Shown here: piece after piece, positions 34,601-42,137 of the stretch | Layout: each line of letters starts with the position of its first letter | Position numbering within the stretch: the first letter of the stretch is position 1 | Source: Closterium sp. Naga37s-1 | Taxonomy: Eukaryota; Streptophyta; Zygnematophyceae; Desmidiales; Closteriaceae | DNA: 64,000 nt | Direction of reading: 5' to 3' | Assembly (NCBI GenBank): GCA_947471745.1 | Contig: CANJKZ010000110.1 | Coordinates: 806,001 to 870,000 of the forward strand | The notes under the pieces: generated by a model | Seen by the model: only the letters and a program-made list of their open reading frames with translations | What the model was told of the DNA's origin: nothing | Database searches by the model: none | Position numbers and translations under genes: made by a program

Positions 34601-37061
34601 GTATGTGTGTCATTACGTGTCTGGGCCTGTGATATTGCACCGGTGGAGAGCCATGGGTACTGGCATATCCATGGGAGTGGGTAGTCACATGGGAAGAGTG
34701 TATGTTGACTTTTGAGGCTCCTCAAAAAGGTAGTCGCATGGGAAGAGTGTATGTTGCGTACGCAATGTGTGCGTGGGTGCATGAGCATGTGAGTGCGTGC
34801 ATGTATGGATGTGTGATATTGCATCGGTGCACAGCCATGGGTTTTGGCAGATCATGGGAGTGACTACTGTTGTCTAGCATGTTTGTAGAGTGCATGTGTG
34901 TATTATTTATGTGCATGGTATGCTCGTGTGACATGTGTCGAATATGTATGTGCATGTGTGCATGTGTGCATGCATTTTCTCTCTCGATGTAGCATGTGTT
35001 GGATGCAACGTTTGAGTCGACTCAATATAAAAGTCACCACCACCTATGCGGAACCTCATTCTGATCTGATTATGTTCACACTCACCACCTATCTGGTGGA
35101 TGCGCCGTTTCCTTTTCTCTCTCCATTCTCCATCCCCCCTCCCCCTAACTCCTCTCTCTCAGGGGCGAGTGTGGACATAATTAAAACGAGGGGCTTCAAG
35201 GTTTCTGCGCTGGAGATCGAGTCGAAGCTGCTGGAGGTGATATATGTGGGGAAGGGTGATTCCCGCTGGTAGTAGGTGATGCACGGTGATGGGAGGTGAT
35301 CGGCGAAGATGCTCTTCCATGTGTCGTGACGAGGGGTGATGAGGGGTGACGGGTCACGGGTTTAGGGTTTAGACATAATCAAGACGATTGGCAAGATTTT
35401 CAACATAAGCAGTGATGAGCGGTGATGGGCGGTGGTGTGGGGGGGGGGGGGTGCAGTTGAGATAGAATCGAAGCTGCTGGAGGTGAAAGTGGGGCAGTGG
35501 GAAGGGTGATGAGCAGTACGGAGCGGTGACGGGCAGTGATTAGCAGTGGCATAGAAAACCCAATCAATGATTTCCTTTCTTCCTTTTTCCTCCTCCCTGT
35601 CCTTCCCCTCCTCCCCCACCCAGCATCCCCTCATACATATCCGATGCAGCAGTTTTGGGAGTGGCGGACAGGCAGCAGGGAGAGGCACAGCCGTGTGAAG
35701 CACCTCATGACAAGCCCCCCTTTCTCCCTCTCGATCTCTCCCCCTCCCTCTCCCCCCCTCCCAGCATCCTCTCATATCTGAGACAGCAGTGCTGGGAGTG
35801 GGTGCTGTCAGTAGCAGACACGTGGCTCCCCTCATATTCGAGACAGTAGTGCTGGGTGTGCCAGACAGGCAGCAGGGAGAGGCAGAGCCGTGTGAAGTAA
35901 CTCACGACAAACCCCCCTTTCTCCCTCCCGCTTTCTCCCCCTTCCCATTAACTCTCACCCCCTCCTCCCAGCATCCTCTCATATCCGAGGCAGCAGTGCT
36001 GGGGGTGCCGGAGAGGCAGCAGGGAGAGGCGGTGGCGGCAGTGGTGGTGCTGGGAGCAGCACAGCAGCAGCACCACACCCAGGGGCAGCGGCATGGCGCT
36101 ACTGGGGGAGGTGTTACTGAAACCAGCGAGGCAGCACCTGGGGAGCATGCTGCCATCACTCTTGATGAGCTGAGGAAATGGGCAACCCCCCGTATGGCTC
36201 ACTATAAGGTGTGTGCGGGTGTCGTGTATTGCATGCCTCGTTATAAGGCAGCATGATGATCAATCTAGTGAGCATCCTGTGATCACTCTGGACGAGCTGA
36301 GGAAATGAGCATCCCCCCGCATGGCCCACTACAAGGCGTGTGCTGCTGTGTGGTGGTGTGTGCGGGTGTCATGTATTGTATGTCTCGCTACAAGGCAGCA
36401 TGATGATCAATCTAGTGAGCATGCTGCTGTCAAGAGAGGACAGTGGGCTGCTGAGGCCTTACTTCCATCAACTCGTGTTGTATTAGGACAACGAAACAAA
36501 CTCCATCACTCTAGACGAGCTCAGGAAATGGGCACCCCCCCGCATGGCCCACTATAAGGTGCGTGCCGTGCCGTGCCGTGCCGTGCCGTGCCGTGCCATG
36601 CCATCTCGCCCGAGAGTGGTTGCCAACATGCCACACTGCATGTACACCAGACCTTGCCACGCCATGCCATGCCATGTCATGCACCCACATCCAATTATTT
36701 CCCCCAATCCTGGCCACGTGCCATCTCCCCTCGCCCTCCCCTTGTAAGCAGGTGCCATCCCGCCTGAGAGTGGTTGCCACCATGCCACACAACGCCATGG
36801 GGAAGGTGAGACAGCAACAGGAACATGGCATGCAACATGCCATGCAATGACATGCAACATGCAATGCCATGCCATGCATTGCCATGAGGTGAGACGGCAG
36901 TAGGAGCATCACATGCAGCATGCAATGCCATGAGGTGCAACATCATGGCATAGCCACCACCCATCTCCTCATATAGCTTTTCCATCTTTCGTTTTCTGGC
37001 ATGGCAGGTGAACAAGAAGGATCTCCTGAAGAGCCTTTTTGCCCCTATGCAACAGTCATGA
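6800..37061 (+). CDS. AAE13: Malonyl-CoA synthetase, AAE13-like acyl-activating enzyme (14 exons)
   Basis: Adenylate-forming enzyme predicted to make malonyl-CoA from malonate, ATP and CoA. Exons read as 6800-7726, 8336-8516, 9053-9132, 9501-9570, 10239-10291, 10704-region copies then 10956-11168, 25616-25708, 26725-26802, 27336-27584, 34459-34549, 35163-35236, 35972-36208, 36752-36805 and 37008-37061. All phases agree and give 817 codons plus TGA. Visible motifs: LIVYTSGTTGRPKG (about residues 371-384), LPLHHVHG, FFTGVPTHYMRL, RLLERYGMTE (530-539), GWFRTGDIA, SALEIESKLLE and PHNAMGK with the expected catalytic Lys near 800. The first roughly 190 residues are an Arg/Ser-rich extension, possibly an organelle transit peptide. 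About 20 residues usual between exons 1 and 2 are missing, so a small exon may be unrecognised. Exon 9 carries a Ser-rich insertion. The start is the only upstream Met in frame. Function is inferred from family resemblance. Confidence 0.85.
7974..8335 (+). repeat. Three truncated upstream copies of exon 2 start
   Basis: CTCATCTCAG (or GCATCTCAG) followed by GGCGCTT occurs at 7974, 8084, 8225 and finally at 8336, where it continues into the complete exon. Each copy keeps a pyrimidine-rich tract, the AG acceptor and 50-60 bases of exon start, then runs back into intron sequence. Confidence 0.85.
8518..8590 (+). repeat. Short GTGGGGTGCT tandem array at exon 2 donor
   Basis: About seven copies of a 10-bp unit such as GTGGGGTGCT begin exactly at the exon 2 donor (GCAG then GTGGGG) and extend into the intron. 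Confidence 0.8.
8611..8871 (+). repeat. Two truncated downstream copies of exon 2 end
   Basis: Copies of the exon 2 3' part (GCCCTGAAGAACGTGCCCTT ... CACGCAG then GTGG) end at 8721 and 8871. Each keeps a usable-looking 5' splice site and lacks the exon start. Confidence 0.85.
9571..9578 (+). promoter_or_regulatory. Candidate U12-type AT-AC intron donor (intron 4)
   Basis: No GT follows exon 4, but ATATCCAC directly follows CTGCACC. Splicing at ATATCC and at the AC ending at 10238 joins C to AT and produces LPLHHVHG, the motif expected in AAE13 enzymes, in frame. A perfect U12 branch-site consensus TTCCTTAAC lies at 9957-9965 in the same intron, but about 270 nt from the acceptor, farther than usual. 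Confidence 0.6.
9637..9865 (+). repeat. Three downstream copies of exon 4 end
   Basis: The exon 4 end (GTGCTGCCTCTGCACCATA at 9552) recurs near 9643, 9727 and 9845, each followed by A/T-starting donor-like sequence. The copy near 9643 repeats the donor as ATATCCGC. The others have ATTACTCC and ATAACTCC. Confidence 0.8.
10292..10545 (+). repeat. Tandem arrays between two copies of exon 5 end
   Basis: After the exon 5 donor (GTAAGT at 10292) come about five 18-bp units with TGTTTGCATATGCACA, then CACGTATG/CACGTGTG alternations to about 10450. Next are five copies of the 16-bp unit CTCAGCCCTCTCTCTG. That unit is part of exon 5 itself, and the block ends with a second copy of the exon end (CTGGTGGCGCAACG then GTTAGT). 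Confidence 0.85.
10594..10625 (+). repeat. CTG trinucleotide microsatellite
   Basis: About ten CTG units in intron 5, upstream of the first exon 6 copy. Confidence 0.8.
10704..10893 (+). repeat. Two truncated upstream copies of exon 6 start
   Basis: CAG then GTCGAGTTTCTCCCAAGCCA occurs at 10704 and 10806 before the complete exon at 10956. The copies encode VEFLPSHRFSAAA and then break off. The second extends as far as YPDG. Each keeps its own 3' splice site. Confidence 0.88.
11246..25152 (+). repeat. 13.9-kb satellite array, 19-bp unit (about 730 copies)
   Basis: Head-to-tail copies of GTGGGCATGCCTCTCATCA fill intron 6. Recurrent variants include GCGGG, GTGAGC, CCCCTC and shorter units. Because 19 leaves remainder 1 on division by 3, all three plus frames read the same 19-residue period, GMPLISGHASHQWACLSSV, and stay open unless a G-to-A variant creates TGA. 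This explains huge open frames here that are not genes. The minus strand has stops throughout. At its right end the array continues into a second copy of the exon 6 3' part (25144-25202), sharing GCATGCCTCT with exon 6 at 11110. Confidence 0.97.
25144..25202 (+). repeat. Downstream copy of exon 6 end
   Basis: GCATGCCTCTGCAGCTGCAG ... AAGCTGCGGCTCATG then GTGGTC repeats the last 59 bases of exon 6 (11110-11168) with a few changes, 14 kb downstream across the array. Its donor is weaker (GTGGTC) than GTGAGT at 11169. Confidence 0.9.
25470..25525 (+). repeat. Truncated upstream copy of exon 7 start
   Basis: CAG then ATGAGCGGCTCTGCCTCATG, encoding MSGSASCPDELMRRW, matches the complete exon 7 at 25616 and breaks off after CAGGTCACT. 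Confidence 0.88.
25861..26011 (+). repeat. Two downstream copies of exon 7 end
   Basis: AGGCTGCTGGAGCGATATGG ... GAG then GTGAGG occurs at 25861-25910 and 25968-26011, after the complete exon ending at 25708. Both keep donor sites. Confidence 0.88.
26104..26585 (+). repeat. 19-bp array (about 19 copies) seeded by exon 7 end
   Basis: A further exon 7 end copy starts at 26104 and turns at about 26137 into tandem TGATACGGGTTGACAGAGG units up to 26493, with one slip near 26215. The unit corresponds to GATACGGGATGACAGAGGTG at the exon 7 end and donor. Another partial copy follows (26549-26585). Confidence 0.9.
26835..27025 (+). repeat. GGTCAACTG-type short repeats with a partial exon 8 copy
   Basis: Intron 8 has about a dozen 9-10-bp units such as GCGGTCAACT. 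At about 26897-26940 it holds a copy of the exon 8 end (GTGCCACTCAGAGGGGTTA) followed by TTGTGAGC. Confidence 0.75.
27143..27260 (+). repeat. Truncated upstream copy of exon 9 start
   Basis: CAG then GTGAAACTAGCAGACACTGC occurs at 27143 and again at 27336 in the complete exon. Both share GAGCCATGCTGGGTCACTTG. The upstream copy lacks the exon end encoding RYWNQPQ. Confidence 0.85.
27659..28289 (+). repeat. 5' LTR of element D
   Basis: 631 bp. Near its start is TGGGATTCGAACTCGTGACC (about 27701-27720), which on the minus strand has a B-box-like GAGTTCGAATCC. A related block, GAGTTTCAAACTGGAGACC, follows near 27771. TATAAAACC at about 28132 is a plausible TATA element, preceding GAGCACAAACC. 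Confidence 0.9.
28290..28301 (+). promoter_or_regulatory. Primer binding site of element D
   Basis: TGGTATGAGAGC directly follows the LTR, one base different from the initiator-Met site TGGTATCAGAGC. Confidence 0.85.
28396..33248 (+). pseudogene. Element D gag-pol polyprotein, broken
   Basis: 28396-29955 encodes a UBN2-type gag, a CCHC knuckle (CYYNCNEEGHMAAKC) and the protease start (FLDSGCSQHMTG). A one-base shift near 29810 moves the frame to 29792-30232 (NLVSPGQLTDKG ... LWHARLGHV). Another frame carries TDVCGPF, and TGA at about 30424 and TAG at about 30590 interrupt the integrase (VDHFSRYTW, STPQQNSVAERRNR). RT starts at about 31690, with a shift near 31840, a TAG at about 32130 and another at about 32481. 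LLIYVDDL is the catalytic motif. RNase H (32550-33248) reads through to MKHVDRRHMW and PADFFTKRL. With at least four stops and two or more shifts it cannot act autonomously. Confidence 0.9.
33243..33855 (+). repeat. 3' LTR of element D
   Basis: 613 bp, matching 27659-28289. It has one more GGGGACAG-type unit and one fewer GGAATTC...CGGCGAAATT unit than the 5' LTR. Confidence 0.9.
33885..34100 (+). repeat. Two downstream copies of exon 9 end
   Basis: GGTGGGGAGAGCTGATGATG ... CGATACTGGAACCGACTCCAG then GTAGGT ends at 33952. A second copy (34034-34100) ends AACCAACCCA and then ATGTGT, without a GT right at the junction. Element D separates both from the complete exon 9. Confidence 0.87.
34135..34440 (+). 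repeat. CTCATT(G/C)CC short tandem repeats
   Basis: Two blocks (34135-34280 and 34378-34436) of 10-bp units such as CCTCTCATTC form long pyrimidine tracts just before the two exon 10 acceptors. Confidence 0.8.
34296..34350 (+). repeat. Truncated upstream copy of exon 10 start
   Basis: CAG then GAAACAACAGAGGCGTTTGA resembles GAAACAGCAGAGGCGTTCAA at 34459. The copy stops after GGTGGTTCCGCA. CTCATTCCCT-type short repeats fill 34135-34440 around it. Confidence 0.85.
34624..34862 (+). repeat. Two downstream copies of exon 10 end
   Basis: GATATTGCACCGGTGGAGAG ... CATATCCATGGGAGTGGGT (34624-34680) and GATATTGCATCGGTGCACAG ... GATCATGGGAGTGAC (34815-34862) repeat the exon encoding GDIASVDSHGYWQIHG. 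Confidence 0.87.
35361..35488 (+). repeat. Diverged downstream copy of exon 11
   Basis: GACATAATCAAGACGATTGG ... and, after an insertion with an 11-G run, GAGATAGAATCGAAGCTGCTGGAG then GTGAAA. This resembles the complete exon at 35163-35236. Confidence 0.8.
35624..35900 (+). repeat. Truncated upstream copies of exon 12 start
   Basis: CAG then CATCCCCTCATACATATCCG (35624) and CAG then CATCCTCTCATATCTGAGAC (35765, containing a further internal repeat at about 35826) precede the complete exon at 35972. Each encodes an ISDAAVLGV-like start and then CGTGTGAAG. Confidence 0.87.
36266..36660 (+). repeat. Downstream copies of exon 12 end and an upstream copy of exon 13
   Basis: ATCACTCTGGACGAGCTGAG ... 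CACTACAAG then GCGTGT (ends about 36336, with an in-frame TGA) and ATCACTCTAGACGAGCTCAG ... CACTATAAG then GTGCGT (ends 36558) repeat exon 12's end. After the second donor CCGTG is repeated about six times (36563-36595). 36598-36660 resembles the start of exon 13 (CGAGAGTGGTTGCCAACATG). Confidence 0.87.
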
Positions 37062-37065
37062 CTCA

Positions 37066-37516
37066 TGTTGGAAACATCTAATTCATGCTTCTGATGTGTC
37101 GAGCACTAAAACAAAAACAAAGCATATCCACAGCGAAGCAACACCGAGTCAACCAAGATACAGCAAAGCGGTTGACAAGGCGACAACAGCAGGAGGTTGA
37201 AGCGAAGGTCAAAGGTCAGCAACCTTTGACTCGACAAAGGCAGCGCGACAGCAAGGACAAATAACTGACTCGCTATTGAGCAGTTACCCGAGTCGTCGTT
37301 GTATCGAACCGCAACAGTAGTTACAGTTAAACCTTTCGTATTCCTTGTAATCATATAAAACCCAGTATCTCTTTGCTATAATCAACTCATCTTGTTCTCA
37401 CATACCGTACTAGTGCAAGATGGTTCAATTGGTTTACTATTACGCTTCTGCTAAATACATCACTACTCTAAGACTTCAGTCTTGAAAACGATCATAAGGG
37501 CTTTTTCAACCCAACA
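37066..37516 (+). repeat. 5' LTR of element A
   Basis: 451 bp, TGTTGGAAACA to CCCAACA. A TATA-like ATATAAAACCC sits at about 37353. The LTR must supply the 3' UTR and polyadenylation signal for the upstream synthetase gene unless transcripts run further. Confidence 0.9.
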
Positions 37517-37528
37517 TGGTATGAGAGC
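37517..37528 (+). promoter_or_regulatory. Primer binding site of element A
   Basis: TGGTATGAGAGC adjoining the LTR, initiator-Met type. Confidence 0.85.
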
Positions 37529-37761
37529 TTGCAAGTAAAACTCAACTTTGTTCAACTTCCAGCAACATCAGACGACAAGGCAACACAGAAGGAAAGAAGC
37601 TCGTCTACTGGATCTCCCGGTACTACTCCTACTCCACCGCCAGCCTCTGGACTGCAGACAGAAGGAGGCACAACTCTAAGACCAGCTGCTGAGTCAAATG
37701 AGACTCCTGCGAACCAAGCAACCAGCCTCGACCCAAGCATGATGGAAAATTCTTCTCCTTC

Positions 37762-40523
37762 ATGTCGTTCTACGAGCAACATCAACAAGCGGCACCTGCG
37801 CAGTCAAACAACAGCGACAACAACAACGGAGTCACTCCCATGAGTCTCGACAGCTCATCTTTTGCGCGCAGAAATCAACAACCTACCTTCGTACCGTATG
37901 TACCTCAACGCGACTCTGTCAGCTTCGTGTCGAATTGGCTCCCACCTGGACAAGAGACGAAGACACTGGATGCACTTCACTTGCAGTCACAATTCGCACA
38001 CGTACTGAAACTGCAAGCATCGACACCATTAGACGTAAAGGACTTCTACACCTGGTCCTTCGAACTCGAGCTGATGATGGAAGGCGCTCAAATTCTTGGC
38101 TTCTTCGACGGCTCCCTGCCATATCCAACGCACGGGACACAGTACGACAAGTAGGAGTACACGTACCAGTCACTGATGGCATACACCATACTTCTGCGAA
38201 ACATAACGGCAAACGAGCAGCAGAACATCCGGTCTTGTCGCGGATACGGAAACTCCACCGAGCTCGCGTACAACCACCTGAAGAACCTGTATCAAGCAAC
38301 CGACAGTGTTAATCAAAGTCGTCTCATGGCGCAATTAACAACGGTCCAAATGCAACCCGGCGAAAAGGGAATGGCATATATCAGTCGCTGTCGCGGTTTG
38401 CGCGATAGACTCATTCGATGCGGCGGATCAATATCCGAAGAAGCGTTCGTCACAGTCGTCATCACAGGTCTCAGTCCTCAGTGGCGCTCCACTCGAGCCA
38501 TTCTCCAAGCCCACGGAAGAATGTCCGAAGCAAATCTCTGCACCGAAATCCATGCCGAACAACAAGACATGGACCTGCATGAAGAACGACAAAAGAAAAG
38601 AGGATTAGTACTAGAGTTCGCTTTTCATACTCAGCGGCACAACAACAACAACAACTGACAACAAGAGCACCAAGCACGAAGATACGTACCACCGTTCTAT
38701 CATCTCTGCCGAACGTCAGGACACTCTCGTATTCATTGCCCGAATCAGCAGCAATCGACACAATCACCACGTCAGCTTCGACCTTCAAGTAGTCAAGTGA
38801 CTTCCACACAGTAGCATCCTTCCAATCAGGCGCCGCCTTCAACGACAACGTCACAACCTGCACGAGGAACAAGAAACATCATAAGTTGTATGACAAGAAC
38901 AGACTCATGCATCACCAGTTCACCACCGACCTACTCACCAGAAGAATTGCTCGACGAAAGCACACCTCGTCGGGAATCACTGAAACCAAACCCGACATAC
39001 GCAGCTATTGCACAGAGCGAACTGTCCGGTCAAGATACTTGGTTCTTGGACAGCTGCTGCGGACAACACATGTGCTCATCAAATCGCTTCGTTCAACGGG
39101 AACAGCATCTCAACCGGGAAGTCGTGATCACCGTTGCCAACAACCAGAACCTGCACACACGACGACAAGGAGTAGTTCAACTTCAGTCCCACGAAACTAA
39201 CGTCGTTTTGCAGATGTCGAAGGTTTTGATTGCAAAAGGACTGGGCTACAAGTTACTAAGCGTCAGCCAGTTCATGGCAAAAGGGATTCATCTTGAAGCC
39301 GACAGCACCACTCAAGAATTCAAACTGTACAATGGGAGGGGTGGACTTTACATCGGGAAAGCATTCTTGAATAACAACGTCTTCGTTCTCGACTTCGTCC
39401 CGGATCAAGGAACGGCTGACAGCGACACGATTGTCAACTTCATCACTTGGTCGCACCCACCAGATCCCGACTCAGACTTCAGCCCCGAAGGCTTTTGGTA
39501 CTCACGCACTATACCTGAAGCAGAACGGACAAGGGCGTTAGCAGTGATTCAAAAGACAACAGCAGCAACAACAACATCGGTAGTAGCAGAGACAACAGCA
39601 GCAGCAACAACATCGGCAGAAGCAGAAGCAACAACAACAGCACCAGCACCAATCGCCAGCTCTTCATCAACACCGACTCCCGCTCAACAGCTGACTCCCG
39701 CTCCACGAGACATCCGCAGAAGTGTTAACATCACTGTAGGTTTCTACTCCAACTCCGACCTGTACTGGCGTTCACCTGGACATCGCGCCGATGAATCATT
39801 GTGGCATCAAAGGCTAGGACATCCCAGCAACACGTCACGGAACAACATGATAAGAGCAGGAGTTCTTGACAAAGATTCACTACTCTTACCCGACGGAAGA
39901 GAACTTCAACGAGTCCGCGGAACCTGCTTTACCTGTCCTGAAGCTGACTTACCTCATCAGCCGTTCGTATCTCACAACAACCCAAGCACACCAGCATATG
40001 CACCACTGGAGAAGGTCTACAGTGACATACTGTACACCTGCGAAAGTGGACAGGGAGCATACAACTACGTAATCGCGTTCATCGACGCCGCCACCAGATA
40101 CGTCCGGCACCTCAATCTTCCGAGTCGCGACATGGCCTTCGAAGCCTTCGTTGCTTGGCTCCTAGTAGCAGAGAGGGAATCAGGAGTGAAGCTGAAAAGT
40201 TTCCGGTCAAACGGGGGAGGAGAATATCAATCACAGCACTTCAAGCAATACCTGGCAAAGAGAGGCATCAAGAGACTCATCTCTCTTCCCTACGCTCATC
40301 AACAGCAAGGCGTGGCAGAAAGAACGAACATGACCCTCCAGAACACCATGCGCAAGTTGCTACGTGGCATGCGACTACCCAAACATCAATGGCTTGAGGC
40401 GATGGACCACGCTGTGCTGCTACACAACTTGCTTTCGTCATCTTCGCTTCCGAACAACGCATCACCGCATCTGCAGTGGGGGCAACAAAAAAATGTTACG
40501 AGTTTTTGGCTGCATGGTACAGT
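37762..40523 (+). pseudogene. Element A gag-protease-integrase, mildly broken
   Basis: One reading frame carries all domains, interrupted only by TAG at 38152-38154 and TGA at 38656-38658. Gag has the UBN2-like region (NHLKNLYQATDSVNQSRLMA). The zinc knuckle reads YHLCRTSGHSRIHC with the first Cys replaced by Tyr. The protease site is FLDSCCGQHM (Gly of DSG changed to Cys). Integrase shows LWHQRLGHPS, CFTC, YVIAFIDAATRY, FRSNGGGEY and QGVAERTN. A run of seven A at about 40489 breaks the frame just before RVFGCMVQY. Few lesions suggest it was active not long ago. Confidence 0.85.
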
Positions 40524-41198
40524 ACCGACCCCTGCAGCCCGCTCACCGCCCGCTCGCAGCCCGCGCGCCGCCCCTGCAGCCCGCTCGCGGCCCGCGCGCC
40601 GCCTCTGCAGCCCGCTCGCCGCCTGCGCGCCGCCCCTGCAGCCTGCTCACTGCCCGCTTGCGGCCCGCTCGCCGCCCTTAGGCCCGCTCGCTGCCCTAAC
40701 GGCCCGCTCGCCGCTCCTGCAGCCCGCTTGCCGCTCGCTTGCGGCTCGCGCACTGCCCCTCCTGCAGCCCGCTCACCGCCCGCCTGCGGACCACTAGCCG
40801 CCCTTACGGCCCGCTCGCCGCCCCTGCAGCCTGCTCGCCGCTTGCTTGCGGCCCGCGCGCCGCCCCTTGCAGCCCGCTCACCGCCCCTTGTGGCCCGCGC
40901 GCCGCCCCTTGCAGCCCGCTCACCGCCCCTTACAACCCGCTCGCCGCCCCTTGCAGCCTGCTCGCCACCCCTTGCGGTCCGCTCGCCACCCCTTGCAACC
41001 CGCTTGCCGCCCTCTGGCAGCCCGCTCACTGCCCCTTGCAGCCCGCACGCCGCCCTCTGGCAGCCCGCTCGCCGCCCTTTCTGCTGGCCGCCCTAGCCGT
41101 GTGCCGCCCTGCCCTGCTCTGCGCACTTCCCTCTTGCTCGCGCGCCGCCCTACCTGTGTGCTGCTCTGCTGGTTGCGCGCCACCCTGCTCTGCCCGCT
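40524..41198 (+). repeat. GC-rich tandem leader of element B
   Basis: Degenerate units such as GCCCGCTCGCCGCCCCTGCA, roughly 20-45 bp long, precede the gag start. They yield long open frames on both strands that I do not treat as genes. Confidence 0.8.
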
Positions 41199-42137
41199 AT
41201 GGCTTCTCTCAGTGTACTCACGTTCAATCATGAGGGCCGTCCGGTCCAGTTCGATACGTGGCTCGACGACTTACAGCTGTACCTACTGAGCGATTCTAGA
41301 GACAGCGTTTCGTTGTTTGACCACATGTCTGGAGCCTCTCTCGCCCCTCCCGCCACAGCTGACAGTGTGACTCGCTCACAGTGGCTTACGCGTGACGCTG
41401 CTGCTCGCTTAGCCGTTCGCAACCACCTGCCGTTAGCCGAACGCGCTCACTTCGGACAGCACAAGACTGCTAAAGCACTGTACGACGCTGTAGTCGCCCG
41501 TTACTCCTCCCCTGCCACTGCTGCTCTAGGCCGTCTTCTACTGCCCTACCTCTTTCCCGAGTTGTCCGCCTTTGCCATAGTAGAGGACCTCGTTACCCAC
41601 CTTCGTACTAGCAACGCTCGCTACTGCGCTGCTCTCTCAGCAGAGTTCCTTGACAGGAACCCGCCCCCGATGTACATCACTCTCTACTTCATAGTCACCC
41701 GCCTCCCTGACTCTCTTCGAGCTTTCAGGGACCACTTTCTCGCACTTGACCCCACAGCCCTCACTGTCGACCTGCTCGAGCAGCACCTCCTTGCAGCTGA
41801 GACTAGCGTAGTCGCTGTAGGTGCCGCTCATGGCACTCCTCGCATGCCATTCTTTGAGGGGTGTTCCCCCTCCCCCCTTGCCCCCTCCTACGCCTCTGCT
41901 GCTGTTGACATCCTTGGTGCTGCGGATGTCGGGGCTGCTTCTGCTAGTAGTGGGGGCGGCAGTGGAAGTGGTCGAGGTAGCGGAGGTGGTGGCAGCGGTG
42001 GGAGTGGTGGCAGGAGTGGGAGCATTGGTGGCGGCGGTGGTGGCAGCGGTGGGGGTGGCGGAAATGGCAGCAGTGGGAGTGGTGGCAGTCGGGTTGGAGC
42101 TGTTCCGAGCGGAGGTTCTGGCGATGGCCAGAGGTAG
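41199..42137 (+). CDS. Element B gag
   Basis: 312 codons from ATG 41199 to TAG 42135-42137. The N-terminal two thirds is a copia gag (FDTWLDDLQLYLLSD, AERAHFGQHKTAKALYDAVV, PPMYITLYFIVTRLPDSL). The C-terminus is a Gly/Ser-rich tract instead of a CCHC knuckle. After the TAG the same frame stays open and continues PQQLREWF toward protease, exactly as in element C. Structural protein of virus-like particles in the cytoplasm. Confidence 0.85.
   Translation: MASLSVLTFNHEGRPVQFDTWLDDLQLYLLSDSRDSVSLFDHMSGASLAPPATADSVTRSQWLTRDAAARLAVRNHLPLAERAHFGQHKTAKALYDAVVARYSSPATAALGRLLLPYLFPELSAFAIVEDLVTHLRTSNARYCAALSAEFLDRNPPPMYITLYFIVTRLPDSLRAFRDHFLALDPTALTVDLLEQHLLAAETSVVAVGAAHGTPRMPFFEGCSPSPLAPSYASAAVDILGAADVGAASASSGGGSGSGRGSGGGGSGGSGGRSGSIGGGGGGSGGGGGNGSSGSGGSRVGAVPSGGSGDGQR

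Larger units (their letters stand above)
37066..40523 (+). mobile_element. Copia element A, 3'-truncated
   Basis: The 5' LTR (37066-37516) begins four bases after the synthetase stop codon. It is followed by primer site TGGTATGAGAGC (37517-37528), gag, protease and integrase. Coding similarity stops at about 40523, just after FGCMVQY, where a GC-rich leader of family B begins. No RT, RNase H or 3' LTR of this family follows. The same LTR family is present as the solo LTR at 4540-4980. Confidence 0.88.
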
